From assembly GCA_001792895.1 (NCBI GenBank), contig MARA01000003.1, positions 1,364,001-1,428,000 on the forward strand: a DNA stretch of 64,000 nt. The letters are read 5' to 3'. Below the pieces are notes generated by a model. It was given only the letters and a program-made list of their open reading frames with translations, did not search any database and had not been told where the DNA came from. Within the stretch, counting starts at the first letter, position 1. Each line of letters starts with the position of its first letter. Both the position numbers and the translations under genes were made by a program. Positions 23,378-35,368 of this stretch are shown in pieces. Origin of the DNA: Lentinus brumalis (Eukaryota; Basidiomycota; Agaricomycetes; Polyporales; Polyporaceae).

Positions 23378-23675
23378 ACATCGTGTCGTATAGCTTCACA
23401 CAAGGTGCACACGGGCTGTCGCCTGCGCGAGAGAGGTGCGCGCACAAAGGAGCGCGGCGCGTGACGGCCGCACGCGCGACTGGGCAACGCGCGCGCGGTT
23501 GCATGTTGAACTTGGTTCACACGATGCCGCCATCACGACTGTAGCGACTTGGTATACGCGACGACCCTCGACGACGCCCACAAAATATCACACCTGCTTC
23601 TGCGCCCATCCCTATACCCCAACACGCCCTCTGAACACCCTAGCCACACATATATAGGCCTCCATTCTCTCTGCC

Positions 23676-25844
23676 ATGGCCACATCCGCTAGTGGCGCGT
23701 CTACGCGGTCCAAACCAACCACCCGCAGCTCTATCCGCCAGTCGTTTGGTCTCTCCTCGGTCGGGAAGGCCATTGCGGACGTTATGCACAAGGACTCGAA
23801 GGAGAACGACAGGGAGAAGGCGACGAAGAAGAAGGACACCGCGGCACGCCGTACCAGCGCCATCCTCGCTCCTTCCGCCCGCGCACCCGCGGACAAGGCC
23901 CCCGCGAAAAAGAAAGATGTCGACGAATCTCCTGAGGCAAAGACCATCACCCGCCATTCGCGCAGGCAGTCTGCACTGAAGAAGCTCGCAGCCCCACCAG
24001 AGGAGCAGACCGTGTCCCCAGCGGACAACGCGAGCCCCAAGGGCTCTAGTAGTGTCCGAGTAACGGTACGCAACCGTAACTCTCTCGCTGGGTCAGGTCT
24101 TCCCAAGTACAGGCCCCGCTCTCTCCTGGGCGAGCCTGCTGTCGTACCTCCGAAGAAGTCCCCGACGCCCACTCAACAGAGCAGGCGGCGCAGGCTCAGC
24201 AGCTCAGGTGACGAGACAGACGAGGTTAAGACTCCCAATGAGCTTGACAATGTCTCGATCCCAGACAAGTCGGGACGCCCGATCTCTCCTCTTCCCCATC
24301 GCGCTGCGTTGAAGGTCAATTTGACCTCAGCTATCAATGTCAGACCTGTGACTCCAGAGAAGAAGGGCAAGGCCCCTCCTCAGCCGAAGGACTCTCCCTC
24401 GTCTGTGCGCACCACGTCCACAAAGGCCTCGAAGATGAGCAAAACATCCACCCCTCCCGTCGGAGGCTCAGGGTCCGCTCGTTCTGCTCTTCCCCGTGGC
24501 TCCCCTTCTGCATCGTCGTCCGTCTCGGGCTCGTCCCGTACGCCTGGTTCTCCTGGAACTCCTACCATGCTGGGTAACATCCTCAAGGGTTCCAATTCCC
24601 TTCGTTTGAAGAATGTTTCCGATGGGAGCCCCAGCCCTCTCCGTAACGGCCTTCCCCTTACTCAAGATTCACCGCTGGGTCATGTCTCCACACGCAAGAC
24701 CGCCAGCTCGAAATGTGGTGTCATCCACACGCGAGGAGCATCGGTTCCAGCTACGCCCTTTCCCAAGTCCGCCTCGGCGGATAGCAGCACGGACAGCATG
24801 GATGCAGATGATGTCGAGTTCATGCTTGGTTCCGTGGATTCGCCCACGGCGCCGACTCCTTCAATCCCAAGGATTATACGTTCGGGAGACGCTGGCCACC
24901 GCGATCCTCACACACCTTCCCGTTCTCCATTCCTACCCACTCGTGCCCACCTGTCGTACGTGTCCCCAGCTTATCCGTCCTCGAGTGATAGCTCTCCCTT
25001 TCTACGTCCAAAGCCACGTCATCCCGGTAATGACCGTGGTTCTATCCTCTCTTGGGAGCAACTTGCACAACATAGCAAGTCCCTTGACGATGAGGACGTC
25101 GAGCGGATGATCTCCGAGATCCCTTTACCCTTCCGCGCTGGCGCCATATCTCCCGCTTTCAGCGTGATAGACATCCCAGACAGCCCCAGTCTCAGTGCAC
25201 TACCCTCTCCTACTGGTTACGGTTCTATATCGCAAGTGCTCCTCCCAGATGTCACCCCATCACCGGCCATCCACAACACCACACATCTCTTCGACGACTT
25301 GGGACCACCCACGCCGTCTGCGGATAGCGCTGCGCTGACACTCCTCCGTCTGCAGCTCGCCGCGGCGGAGAGCCGGGCACAGGAGCGCCTCGCGCAGATG
25401 CAGTCGCTCGAGGAGCAGCTGCACGCCGCGAAGGAGGCCCGCATGCGCGATGCCGAGGCGCTCGCGCGGCAGATTTCTGAGCTCGAGCAGCAGGTGCACG
25501 GCAACCTCGCGGTCGAGGGCCAGCGTTCGGAGCAGATCGCTGTCCTTGAGGAGATGCTCCGTGAGTCGCAAGTCGCCCAGGAGAAGTCCGTCAAGGACGC
25601 CGCGGCGGCGGCTACGCGGAAGGCCGAGGATGCGCTGTGCGCGTCGAAGGCCGCTGCGCTTCAGGCCCAGCAGGCTCAAGCCAGGTCCGAGATCGCGTCT
25701 GCTGCGCGGGGAGCTGGCGCTGCGTGGTTTTGCGTGCGGGAGACGGCGGAGAGCGAGCTGGAACTCGTGCGTTCAAACCGGGAGATGCTCGCGGTGCTCC
25801 TCGCGGGTCTTCATCACAGCCTAGCTCAACTATCTTGCAAATGA
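23676..25844 (+). CDS. 722-residue protein of unknown function, disordered with C-terminal coiled coil
   Basis: I do not recognise this protein. It is an uninterrupted frame of 722 codons with no intron, unlike its neighbours. The first 530 residues are rich in Ser, Pro, Thr and Lys and look disordered (MATSASGASTRSKPTTRSSI; many SP and TP sites). An acidic motif STDSMDADDVEFMLGSVDSP stands out near residue 370-390. Residues of about 540-670 form a heptad-like coiled coil (LLRLQLAAAESRAQERLAQM onward), followed by a short hydrophobic C-terminus (LAVLLAGLHHSLAQLSCK). The many SP/TP sites suggest phosphorylation by proline-directed kinases. The coiled coil and basic N-terminus could fit a cytoskeletal or polarity scaffold, but that is a guess. 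A TATATA lies at 23651-23656, close to the ATG. Confidence 0.75.
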   Translation: MATSASGASTRSKPTTRSSIRQSFGLSSVGKAIADVMHKDSKENDREKATKKKDTAARRTSAILAPSARAPADKAPAKKKDVDESPEAKTITRHSRRQSALKKLAAPPEEQTVSPADNASPKGSSSVRVTVRNRNSLAGSGLPKYRPRSLLGEPAVVPPKKSPTPTQQSRRRRLSSSGDETDEVKTPNELDNVSIPDKSGRPISPLPHRAALKVNLTSAINVRPVTPEKKGKAPPQPKDSPSSVRTTSTKASKMSKTSTPPVGGSGSARSALPRGSPSASSSVSGSSRTPGSPGTPTMLGNILKGSNSLRLKNVSDGSPSPLRNGLPLTQDSPLGHVSTRKTASSKCGVIHTRGASVPATPFPKSASADSSTDSMDADDVEFMLGSVDSPTAPTPSIPRIIRSGDAGHRDPHTPSRSPFLPTRAHLSYVSPAYPSSSDSSPFLRPKPRHPGNDRGSILSWEQLAQHSKSLDDEDVERMISEIPLPFRAGAISPAFSVIDIPDSPSLSALPSPTGYGSISQVLLPDVTPSPAIHNTTHLFDDLGPPTPSADSAALTLLRLQLAAAESRAQERLAQMQSLEEQLHAAKEARMRDAEALARQISELEQQVHGNLAVEGQRSEQIAVLEEMLRESQVAQEKSVKDAAAAATRKAEDALCASKAAALQAQQAQARSEIASAARGAGAAWFCVRETAESELELVRSNREMLAVLLAGLHHSLAQLSCK

Positions 25845-26102
25845 TTGCGAGTATAATGTCATTTGTGAGTTCGATCTGCTGTCTGCGGTCTTAGCAAGAT
25901 TTCTGACGACGTGCCCTTCAGCCCACTCATCTTCGTTCCGTTTGACACATTATTTCCATCTTACCCTGTCACATCTTCGATATCTGTTGTTCCATCTCAC
26001 TCCATTCATGCCCTCATCACGACCTGCCGGGACTCGAACAGTATCACGACTAACGACTCGCCCGATCTGATCATTGTACAACGCACACTGTATATATCCC
26101 AA

Positions 26103-29100
26103 TCATGCATACTGTTCTGTCGCCTGAACACACGCATCCAAAAGCATCCAAAATTGCGTGCCGGAGTGACAGTAGACAGACTCTCCAGGAGGCCTTGCAA
26201 GATGACCTCACTCCTGCAGGTGGTTGACGACGATCAGAGAAGCACTCGCAGAGGCTGGTGAAAGTGTACGCACTGTATATTACCGTAGGCGACCTTAACG
26301 TCCACTTTCAAGCCCTGCACGGACAACGGCCACCGAGCGTACGTGTCTCTATCCAAGATGAACGAGATCAGAGTCTTGCCCTTGATGCTCCGAAGCATGA
26401 CCGTCGCGGTCGCCTTAAGGTACTCCTGCTGATGATCGTCGGAGATACTCTCGATGACCAGCGGATACTTGATCGCAAGGAATGTGAACTGCGAGCGCAG
26501 CTGTGCGCACGACGACCAGAAGTCGCCGAGGCGGTGGATGATCTGCTCCGCTGCGTCAGAGCTGCGCGTGGGTGGGCAGGGAAGAGGGACGGGTGACGCA
26601 CCTGCTTGAGCTCGAGCTTCACCTGCGATTCGGATATGAGGGCTTGGGCAGTCTTTACGACCAGCGCGGTGAATTGAGGGAATGAGTCGCGCTCCTTGAG
26701 CTTGGCCTGGGTGTACTTGGTGACGCGGACTTGATGGCATATGGGGGTATACTTGGCGCAGGGTATAGTGACATGGTACTTGTGGGCATACACGAATTCC
26801 ATGAGGTCTGGAGACAGTTTTGCGGTGTGCCAGAGATGCATCTCCTCCAGGGCCTCGAGCTCGGCTGCGTAGACAATGTCGGCTTTATGTTCTCGTCATG
26901 TCGGATAGTAAGAGCGACTCACCCTTGAGCCTGAACACCTCGGCACTCGTGCTCTCCTTCTGTATATGGACGATGTGCCGAGCCTGGGTGATCGCGGTGG
27001 TGGCCTCCTCCTTCTGAGACTCGATCTCGGCCAGTTTCTCCTCCAGGCGCTCGAGCTTCGCTTTCGCCTCAGACACGTCCGCCCTAAACGCCTCAATCTC
27101 GGTGCTGCAGGAACAGGTATAAGTCCGTAGAATGAGAAAGCAGCGATTTGGGCACATACCTCTGCTCAGCAATCGTAGCCTTGAGCTCGTTGAGGTAGTC
27201 CTTGTCCGAGTTCTCGATTTCGTCGATGTCGGCCTGCTCTTGCGCCAGCAGACGTGTCACCTCCTCATACTCCTGCCGGAGCTCAGGAAGTATATCCTGA
27301 GCTTCCTTTATGATGCCGGCGAGATATGTCGCATCCTGCGTGATCGTTCAGACATGCATCTCGAGCTAAATGATAACGATTTAAGGCACTCACAGACTCG
27401 AGATTGGTAAAGCCCTGCGATGCACTCTCGTACAATTGCTCTACCCATTGCAGCTTCCAGTCGTACCACTGGGACTTGGCGGTCCCAATGTTGTTCGCCT
27501 TGATGAGCTTAAGTTGATGCTATGCGGCGGACTCCCATCAGCGTGTTCCCTCCCATACAAGACTACATCGATGACGCACAATGAGCATAGCCTGCTCGCC
27601 CTCATCCACGCTCGCGAACTCGCGAAAGAGACTTGGCGTGTCCTTCAACGCCTCTTCCTCGGCCTCCTTATAGATCTTCTTGCATTCCGCAATGTACGCG
27701 GTAAGGTCTCGCGTAATGGCAGTATACAGGTCGATACGCGGCATGTCGACCGCCATGGCGATGGCGAACTCCGAGAGCGGGATAGGCTCTTCCTCCGCGG
27801 TACTTGCGCCGAGATCTTCAGCAGCAGATGAACGCCTCCGGGCACGAGGGCGAAGCTGCCCAGGTCCGACGGTTGAACGACGAGGCCGAGGCATAGTCAG
27901 CTCGTCCATGAAACGTATGCCGGTCATTTGGAAGAACTGTTCGATCGAGATAGCGGGCTGCGACGCGTTGCGTATGAGCATTGGTGTATACGATTGATGT
28001 TTGAATACGACTCACTTCTTCCTCGCCCTGCATAGGCTCTTCAGGCACGCCGTCTCTCCAGGATTGCGAGACACCTGACCCAGTTGGGGGTGAAGGGTCC
28101 GTCGTATCACCGTCCATGTCCATGGCCATCGAGACGTCGACTACACGCTGGGATCCCGACGGTTGGCTTATGTGTGTCACAGGCGATCCACGAGCAGGCG
28201 AGTGCACACGCTGGGGCAACGCCGGAGGTTCTACCCTAGGCGAGGCTGAGGCTGACGACGTAGGACCCGCAGCGGCATTTGCCTGACGAGCTTTGCCCTT
28301 GTGTTGTGAGGCAGCGGGTGCGGGACTCGCTGGCGGGGACTCCAAAGTGAGCTGAGAGAGGTCGGGGTACAGAGCCCCCCAGGCTCTTTGCGGTTCCCTG
28401 CCGCAAGACCGGGGTCGCTCTGCGTTCGGGAGAGCGGTAATCCAAGTCCGACGCCCGACGGCTGCGCTCCGACACTGGCGCGCGGTTTATTCATTCCAGC
28501 ACCGCCAGAAACCTTCTCCGGGCTGTCTGTGCGAGTTGCACTGGGGTTGGCCGGTAGCGCACCTCCACCCAGACTCTTTCGTTGGGCGAAATAACTGGAC
28601 GTACGGCGAACGGCGCTGATACTCACCCGGCGATTAGCCGTTGCACCTGCGACTGGTTGTGACGAGGACTGAGCATCGGCCTCGAATGCAGCCGTCCTGG
28701 CAGGTGGGAGACGACCAATCGCAGAGCGCTGTGCTGGCTCAGGCGCATTGGCATTACCTATTGACGGTGGTGCGAATGCAGCTGTCCCTCGATGCGGTTG
28801 AGGCTGTGCGGATGTCTTGGTCTGTGGTGCTGGAGACTTCGAAGGTGAGCCGGAGCGGGGAAGACTGAAGGTAAACGGCTTTGGAACAGTAGCAGGTCCC
28901 GGGGACTTAGCGGGAGATCGAGGTGGAACGGTGTCATTGGCAGCCGTATGCGTAGAGGGTGGAGGTGCAGAGAAAACGCTAGATGAGAGAGGTGCAGGGG
29001 CAGGTGCGCTAAAGACGCTGGATACGAGAGGTGTAGGGGTTGGTGCGCTGAAGACGCTGCTTCGGAAGGTGGAAGCGGCTAGCGAGCCTGATGCCTGGGA

Positions 29101-30707
29101 TGACGATGCGGTAGGCGGAGGGAGCTGTCGGGCAGGCGCAGATCCCGGAGTGATAGGCATCTTCACAGGAAGATCAGCCTCGTCGATAGAAGAACCCTCG
29201 AGTGTCCCGAGACTGGTGCGCTGGGTGATATTGATTGTGTGATTGTGCAAGTCTGCCGACTCGTCCCCAAAGCTGTCATCGGTGCTAAAGGTGTCGTCGC
29301 GCATGTCCATGTCCATGTCCTGCTCCTCTCCAAAGCTATCATCATCCTGACGCGGAGGTCGCCCTGCAGTGTTGCGTCCAGGGGAAGCAGGAAGACCCAG
29401 AGACATACGCGCCTTCTGAAGGCGCGTCATGGCGGAGGTCAGGTCCATGTCCTGTTCGCCGTCTACATCTCCTTCATCATTCATTGTCCGCGTTTGAGCA
29501 TGGCAAGTTACGTACCTTGATCGTCAGACGGCTGGATGAGAAGCGCATCATCATCGGACTCCGGCGGAGGAGGTTCGTATGGCTCGCTGCCAGCGTGAGT
29601 CATCGCCCGCAACTGTAACCACAAAGGGTCCGGCTCCTTGGGCTGGCGCAGTACAGGGATAGTGAACTCCATGGGCTCGCCGCTCGACCCTTCAGACATG
29701 TATGACGAGCCTGTGTGGGCAGATGATGCTGTTATGTCCTCCCCATCAGCGTATGACTCCCCTTCTTCCACCATATCATCTTCCTGCGGGGGCGGTAGGT
29801 TCTCTCGTTGGTGTTGAGTGGTCGTAACGACCGAGGTTCTTCGCTGCCCTGGGAGTGACGCTTTCTTGCCGCCAAGTGAGAGCGAGCGTTTTCGCGCGAT
29901 GTTCTGGGCAATCGCCTCGGTGACCTCCATGTCAGACTCGTCGTCCTCCTCCTCGGTGAACTCGTCGTCTTCGACGGCGTCGGTATCCGCCAGAGCAACT
30001 CTCTGCGGAAGGAAGTCTTGGGGAAGCGGCGCGGTGTCGTCGATATCCATGTCCATTGACCGCTCACCGAATTCGCTAAACGCGCCTGATGATCTTCTAG
30101 GAATGCGTCTGCTCTGTCCCGGAACAGCATTCTCGTCATTCTCTGCGCGAGTGATGAACGCGGGCGGTGCTGCAGACTCCGGAGAGGGAGCTGCTGGAGA
30201 AGTTCCTTTGTTGCCGCCCGCAACATCGGGGCTCTGGATGTGGAATAAGCGGACGTGGGTGTGGGCAGCAAAACTGACGCGACGGGAAGCAAGACTCTTC
30301 CGCGGCCCGTGACCATGGACTTCAGTCAGGTCCATGGACTGCGTCCCTGTCAGGTCATCCTGACTGCTAGATACGGTAGATTGGGAGGCGTCCGAGGCTC
30401 TGGGCTGCGACGGGGGGAGATTGATTGATGCCTTCAATATACTTTTCCGGGGAGCCTATGCAGTTAGGGGATCAGTAACTACTCAGTCTTCCTGCTCACC
30501 CCACCCTCCGCATCCACCTCAAGCGGTGCACATCTTATAAATTTGCAGAGAGACGCGGCTTACCAAGAGTCGACGCGCTTTCTGCGACGGGCTCAGCCGT
30601 TCTCCTGGTGCAATGCTGTATGCACGCCGCCTGTGGGTGGTGCCCTTCGCACGGGCATGGCCCAGGACCGCTATCGACTGTCGCCTCTTAGGCGAGTTCT
30701 TGCCCAT
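26103..30707 (-). CDS. SPC7: Kinetochore scaffold Spc7/KNL1, two apparent frameshifts
   Basis: Spc7/KNL1 is the outer-kinetochore subunit that binds microtubules, PP1 phosphatase and the Bub checkpoint proteins. The N-terminal exon (MGKNSPKRRQSIAVLG, RRRAYSIAPGERLSPSQKAR) joins across an intron to APRKSILKASINL. Both PP1-docking motifs are present: SILK there and RVSF in SRRVSFAAHTHVRLF. Several MELT-like repeats occur (SMDLTE, SMDMDIDDT, DMDLTSAM, DMEVTEAI). The conserved C-terminal Spc7 region begins PAISIEQFFQMTGIRFMDEL and continues through coiled coil to GKTLISFILDRDTYARWPL and VKVAYGNIQ. The frame slips at a six-C run (28375-28380 on the plus strand; G6 in the gene), passing from KEPGG to ALYPDLSQL. 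It slips again near 26140-26145, before LDACVQATEQYA and a TGA at 26105-26103. Without the second correction the frame runs to 26006. Confidence 0.88.
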
Positions 30708-31012
30708 ATCCAAAATGAAGGGAGATAAGCAAGAGAGCTGCTGGGCGGGACGAGCCCGGAGGTAGAGGTGGTGGTCGAGAGAGGACGCGGTGGCGTGTTG
30801 AACCGCGACGGTGGCTGGACGCGTCGGGCACGTGACGGACGCGCCCTTCGTGGGTTCGCCTCGGCAGCCACCCGAGCCTCGCGACTGTGGCATCGATTCC
30901 TTGCTTTACCACCATCTCGCCCGACCTACCCATCAGCGATATCGTCGGCCACACTTCTTGCGAACAGCAGCAAGACTTGGTTCGACGACGAGCTAAAGAC
31001 ACCGACGCCACC
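30708..31012. promoter_or_regulatory. Bidirectional promoter of SPC7 and kinesin with ACGCGT (30819-30824) and CACGTG (30829-30834)
   Basis: The 305-bp interval separates outward-facing ATGs of two mitotic genes. Near its centre an ACGCGT box and a CACGTG box lie four bases apart. ACGCGT is the core of the fungal MBF (MCB) site for G1/S expression. The role here is inferred. Confidence 0.5.
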
Positions 31013-34000
31013 ATGACGAGTAGGCCGAAGACCACCCGCACCTCGACCCGCACAAAGACAACCGCTCCGGCAGCCGAACCTCCCGCACCCGGGCGTACGA
31101 CCCGCGGAGTCTCGAGAACGGCGACCTCGGTGCCGGTACCAGCTCCCGCCAAGAAGACTGCCTCCCGGAAGCCTCTGGTGAACAGAGCCAACTCTCCAGG
31201 CACAAAGCCGTCCAGCGGAAATGTTGCCTCAAAGTCCGCTGCTGTAACGAAGGCAGCAAGCTCGATTGAGCTCCCTCCGGACACAGATAGAGAGCCAATC
31301 AAGGTATGTAACCTCTCCAGTTCCTGGTCCTGCACTTTTGCACCTGCATGCAAGATTGTGGCCCATGTGTAGTGATGTCACGCATTGCTCCCCTGCTCAC
31401 AGAGCAGGCATGCTTGTATAGGAGTCTCTGAAACTGTATTTCTGGCTGGTCGAGATGCTCATGCTGACACTGTTCTAGGCCTACCTACGGATACGACCTT
31501 GTGTGGACGACTCAGAATCTGGCTATGAGCCGTACCTTGAACCACTCACTGACACGTCCGTCCGGATGACTGACCCATCTTCATCTACCACACATTCCCG
31601 TATGACACTGAATCCTTCCTCCATATACACATTCTCGCACGTCTTTCCACCGGACACGACCCAGTCCGATTTCTTCAGCAAGACAACCCTGCCGCTAGTC
31701 CGCGATGTCCTGGAAGGGCGGAATGCCTTGCTGTTTGCCTACGGCGTTACCAACTCTGGGAAGACGTACACAATCCAGGGAGGAAGCGAAGCAGGGAGCG
31801 CAGGCATAATCCCAAGAACGCTCGATGTCATCTTCAACAGCATCGAAGGACTGCACGGAGATGCGAAGGTATATCGCTGTTTTCAAGCAGAGACGCGTGC
31901 ATCTCATTCATGGTCCATCAGTACAGACCAGTTCGCCTGCAAGGCATCGAGCTTGCCGTTGAGTCTGACGAACCAACGACAATCCGCCTTCCCACCAAGA
32001 ACGGCTCGCCCGCACTTGCCGATGTTCTTGAGGACGACCTCCCCTCATCTTCGACGTCCGACACAGACACCGACCCGACAGTCCTGAAACTTGATCGTAA
32101 TTATGAGTACACCATTTGGCTCTCATATGCAGAGGTGTACAACGAGAAGGTGTACGACCTCCTCGGTGCTCTCGAGTCTGGCGCATCGAACACAGCCCAT
32201 ACCTCATCTGGCATTCCACGCCCGACGTCAAACTTCCTCAACATGCCCCTTCCTTCCAGCAAGGCCCCGCCGCTGTTGCTCACTCGCAAGGCACTCACAG
32301 TGAAGCCGTGTCCAGTGAGAGATGCTGATGGGGATGCAGCCAGCGCAGGCAAGTACGTCGCGGGCCTTCGGCAGGTGCAGGTCAAAAGTGCCGCAGAGGC
32401 GAAGGAGTTGCTTCGGGTGGGCCAGCTGCATCGCCGAGTCTTTGGCACTCTCGCGAACAGCCAAAGCAGTCGAAGCCATGCTCTTGTCACTATCAAGGTC
32501 TTGCGTGTGCACCGTGGCGAGCGGAATGTATGTCCAGTCCTGGCATTTTATTATGGGGTGATCGTGCTGATCACATACGAACGTACAGGACCCAACATGT
32601 ATCCAGACGGCACGGCTGACGCTTGTTGACCTTGCTGGTTCTGAACGTACCAAACACACGCATACCTCCGGCGAGCGTCTCCGCGAAGCCGGCAATATCA
32701 ACAAGTCACTCATGGTTCTCGGCCAGTGTATGGAGACCATTCGGACCAATCAGCGGGCCATTGCTCGTAGCTTGCAGCAGGGAGTGAAGCCCGGCACGCA
32801 GCTCGACACGCGTGATGTCAAGCGCGGCCTCGCTCTGGTGCCCTTCCGTCACAGCAAGCTTACGGAGATCCTCATGGACTACTTCGTAGGTGACGGACGC
32901 GCGGTGATGATTGTCAATGTGAACCCCTACGACACGGGCTTCGACGAGAACGTCCACGTGATGAAGTTTGCAGCCCTCGCGAGGGAAGTTTGTACGAACC
33001 CCGCGGCGACTGTACCGCGTGTCCCGCCGTCGCCGACAAAGCCTCAAGCGAACGGGACACGCCCGCCAAGCGCATCGCATCGCAGGAAGGTCACCATCTC
33101 CTTGGGTGGTCGCGGCAAGAAGGAGAGCGAGGCGCATCTAGAAGTGCTTGAAGGTATGTGTTGTCATGCCTGCTCCTTTTCATCTGCTTGATCAGCAAGC
33201 AGAGGACGAAGAGTTAGACGATGGCGAGGAGACGAGCGTTGAGGACGACGAGCCGATCAACCCTTTGGTGAACGCCCTCTTCGACGAGGTTGAGGAGCTG
33301 CGCATGCAGCTCTACGATGCGCATGTCCGCTGTGCATTTATCGAGTCCGAGACTCGCGAGGAGGTCATGGCCGAGATGGATGAGCGCATGCGGAGCATGG
33401 AGGACATGTTCACGCGGCGACTCATGCGGGTGGTAAGTCTATCTGTCCGACGCGTGTGTGTGCTATCTTGTGGTAACCGTCGACTGTCCTCCCGGGGTAT
33501 AGATGGAGTCCAACGAAGAGAAGATGGACGCCAAGCTCGATATGATCCAGCGGTCGCGCGTGCTCAACCGGGCGGCTGTCCCGCGTTCGGAAGGTGGCTA
33601 CTCGGACTCGGTCGCGGACTCGGTCGAGTCTGATGCAATCGGTCAATTGAAAATGAGTGATGTGGGCGAGGGCGACGCCGAGTCGTCAACCACAGGCGTG
33701 AGCAAGGCATTACCAACTTCGCGATAGCACACTGATGTCTCATACAGCAGGATGCGGACTACGAGAGCAACGACTCGGACGCATACGTGCACTCGACGTC
33801 TGACGCACGGAGCCGTACCCCTTCACCGCTTGCAGGCAAGGGGGGCAAACTCGTGCCCAAACGCCAGTCGACCCTTCGGCCAAGCACAAAGTCCTCCACC
33901 AAGATTGTGTCTGACCACGAAATGGACGTTGACGAGACCGAGATAGACGACATCGAGACCGCGAGCCCGGAGGACAATGACGATGAATCAGAAGATGACG

Positions 34001-34568
34001 CCATCTCGGACGAGCCCACACAGTCAGAATCGGAGTCGGAGTCTGTGGAGTCAATCGAGGACTGGACGGAGTCGGAGGCGTCTGAGTCACCTGTGGGTGC
34101 AAAGGGCAAGGGCAAGGCTCAGGCTACCTCCAACCCAGTGGTCGTCCCAAGCAAGCCACTCGCGGTGGCTCAGGCGAAGCGTGCGCAGGCGCAGACGCAG
34201 CAGGGGCGGAAGTCGACAAGGAAGGCGTCGAAGGCGATAGCGGAGCTCGAGCAGGAGCTCGATGAGCTCTCCCTGGGGGATGATGATGTGAACCCGGATG
34301 ACTCGACAGTCATCGTACCCAACAAGAAAGTGCGGGAGGATGCCGTCGGTCCCGGGCTGGTATATGTGCCCGGGAAGGGCGAGGTAGACCCTGGCAAGAA
34401 GAAGAAGCGGTAAGCGATGATGCTTGCTATCATTCCCTGTGCGAAGCAACTAAGTTGGATGTGCTCAGGAACCTGGGCAAGAACAAGATGCTGTCCGCTG
34501 CGGACGTTGAAAAACAGCAGAACGACGGAGCGACGAAGCTCCGTCGTAGTACTCGAGGCAATCGATAA
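31013..34568 (+). CDS. Kinesin motor protein, kinesin-6 (MKLP/KIF20/Klp9)-like
   Basis: Kinesin-6 motors bundle antiparallel midzone microtubules in anaphase and cytokinesis. A basic, Thr/Ala/Pro-rich N-terminus precedes the motor head, which begins AYLRIRPCVDDSESGYEPYL. The P-loop is FAYGVTNSGKTYT, switch I is NSQSSRSH, and switch II is LTLVDLAGSERTK. These are followed by GNINKSLMVLGQCM and FRHSKLTEILMDYFVG. A long insert between GIIPRTLDVIFNSIEG and YEYTIWLSYAEVYNEKVYDL (about 65 residues, acidic) is typical of the kinesin-6 loop 6. After the motor come a coiled coil (ALFDEVEELRMQLYDAHVRC), an acidic/Ser-rich tail and a basic C-terminus ending RRSTRGNR. About nine introns; one acceptor (31924) restores KYRPVRLQGIEL. 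All frames join without a break. Confidence 0.88.
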
Positions 34569-35368
34569 TTGAGTGCGGATACTTGTCGATGTCATGCATG
34601 TGGACGCAGCCGGAGCTCTGTACATATGGATATTGTATGTGTACTTTGACTGAATGTAATTGGCGACCGTCCTCACAGCTCTATGACATCCACTACGAGG
34701 TTCTTGTCACTGTGCCCTTCACGATAAGCCTGCAAAACGCTGCTGGCTGGGGCCTGACTCGAGCTCCTGCCAGTAAGAGTGTGTCCAGAGTTCCTCCACG
34801 GCTTGAGGATAGATGTAGGATCTGCACGCGTTCTTCGTACGCGTGATCATCTGGTCCCAGTCTCCTCATCTCGATCCTCCCCCCATCCTTCCTCCTCATT
34901 GCAGATCTGGCTAGATACCGTCGTTTGCACTCCTGAGTAGCTAATGGCCCTCGTCCGTCCAGGTATGACACCAAACGGCCTCGGGCTCACTTGCCTCCAT
35001 GCAGGGAACAGTGACAATACTTAGACAACACATGATTCGCGGCGATGGACGGTATCCGAAGACCAGGGTGACGGAGACAGGCTCAAATGCAGTACTCAAG
35101 GCAGTACTCAAGGCAACTGGTGGATAGCCAGGGCTGCGAATTTGAGGGAATACTCGAGGAACTAGAGGCTGGCAAGCGAGCCTAGTCCTAGGTGACAGGT
35201 GCACCGGTAGATGCCCGAGAGTCTGCGGTTTGTACGTCATATCGACCAGATCGCCATGCAAGTCCGAACAATGTATTCCTACAACATGAGATCGAGCCCG
35301 CCACCGAGGAGACCAAAAATACAGCAAGGTATAGCTCCCTGAACGCCGGAGCGTAAGTAGCACTCGTC
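34569..35368. other. Convergent intergenic region, no gene seen
   Basis: This 800-bp stretch lies between the 3' ends of the kinesin and SGT2 genes. It includes a short tandem repeat of about 15 bp around 35090-35120 (CAGTACTCAAGG repeated). No convincing frame was found on either strand. Confidence 0.45.

Noticed and set aside
35085..35125. Short tandem repeat of about 15 bp downstream of SGT2
   Set aside because: Only two and a partial copies; no sign of function.
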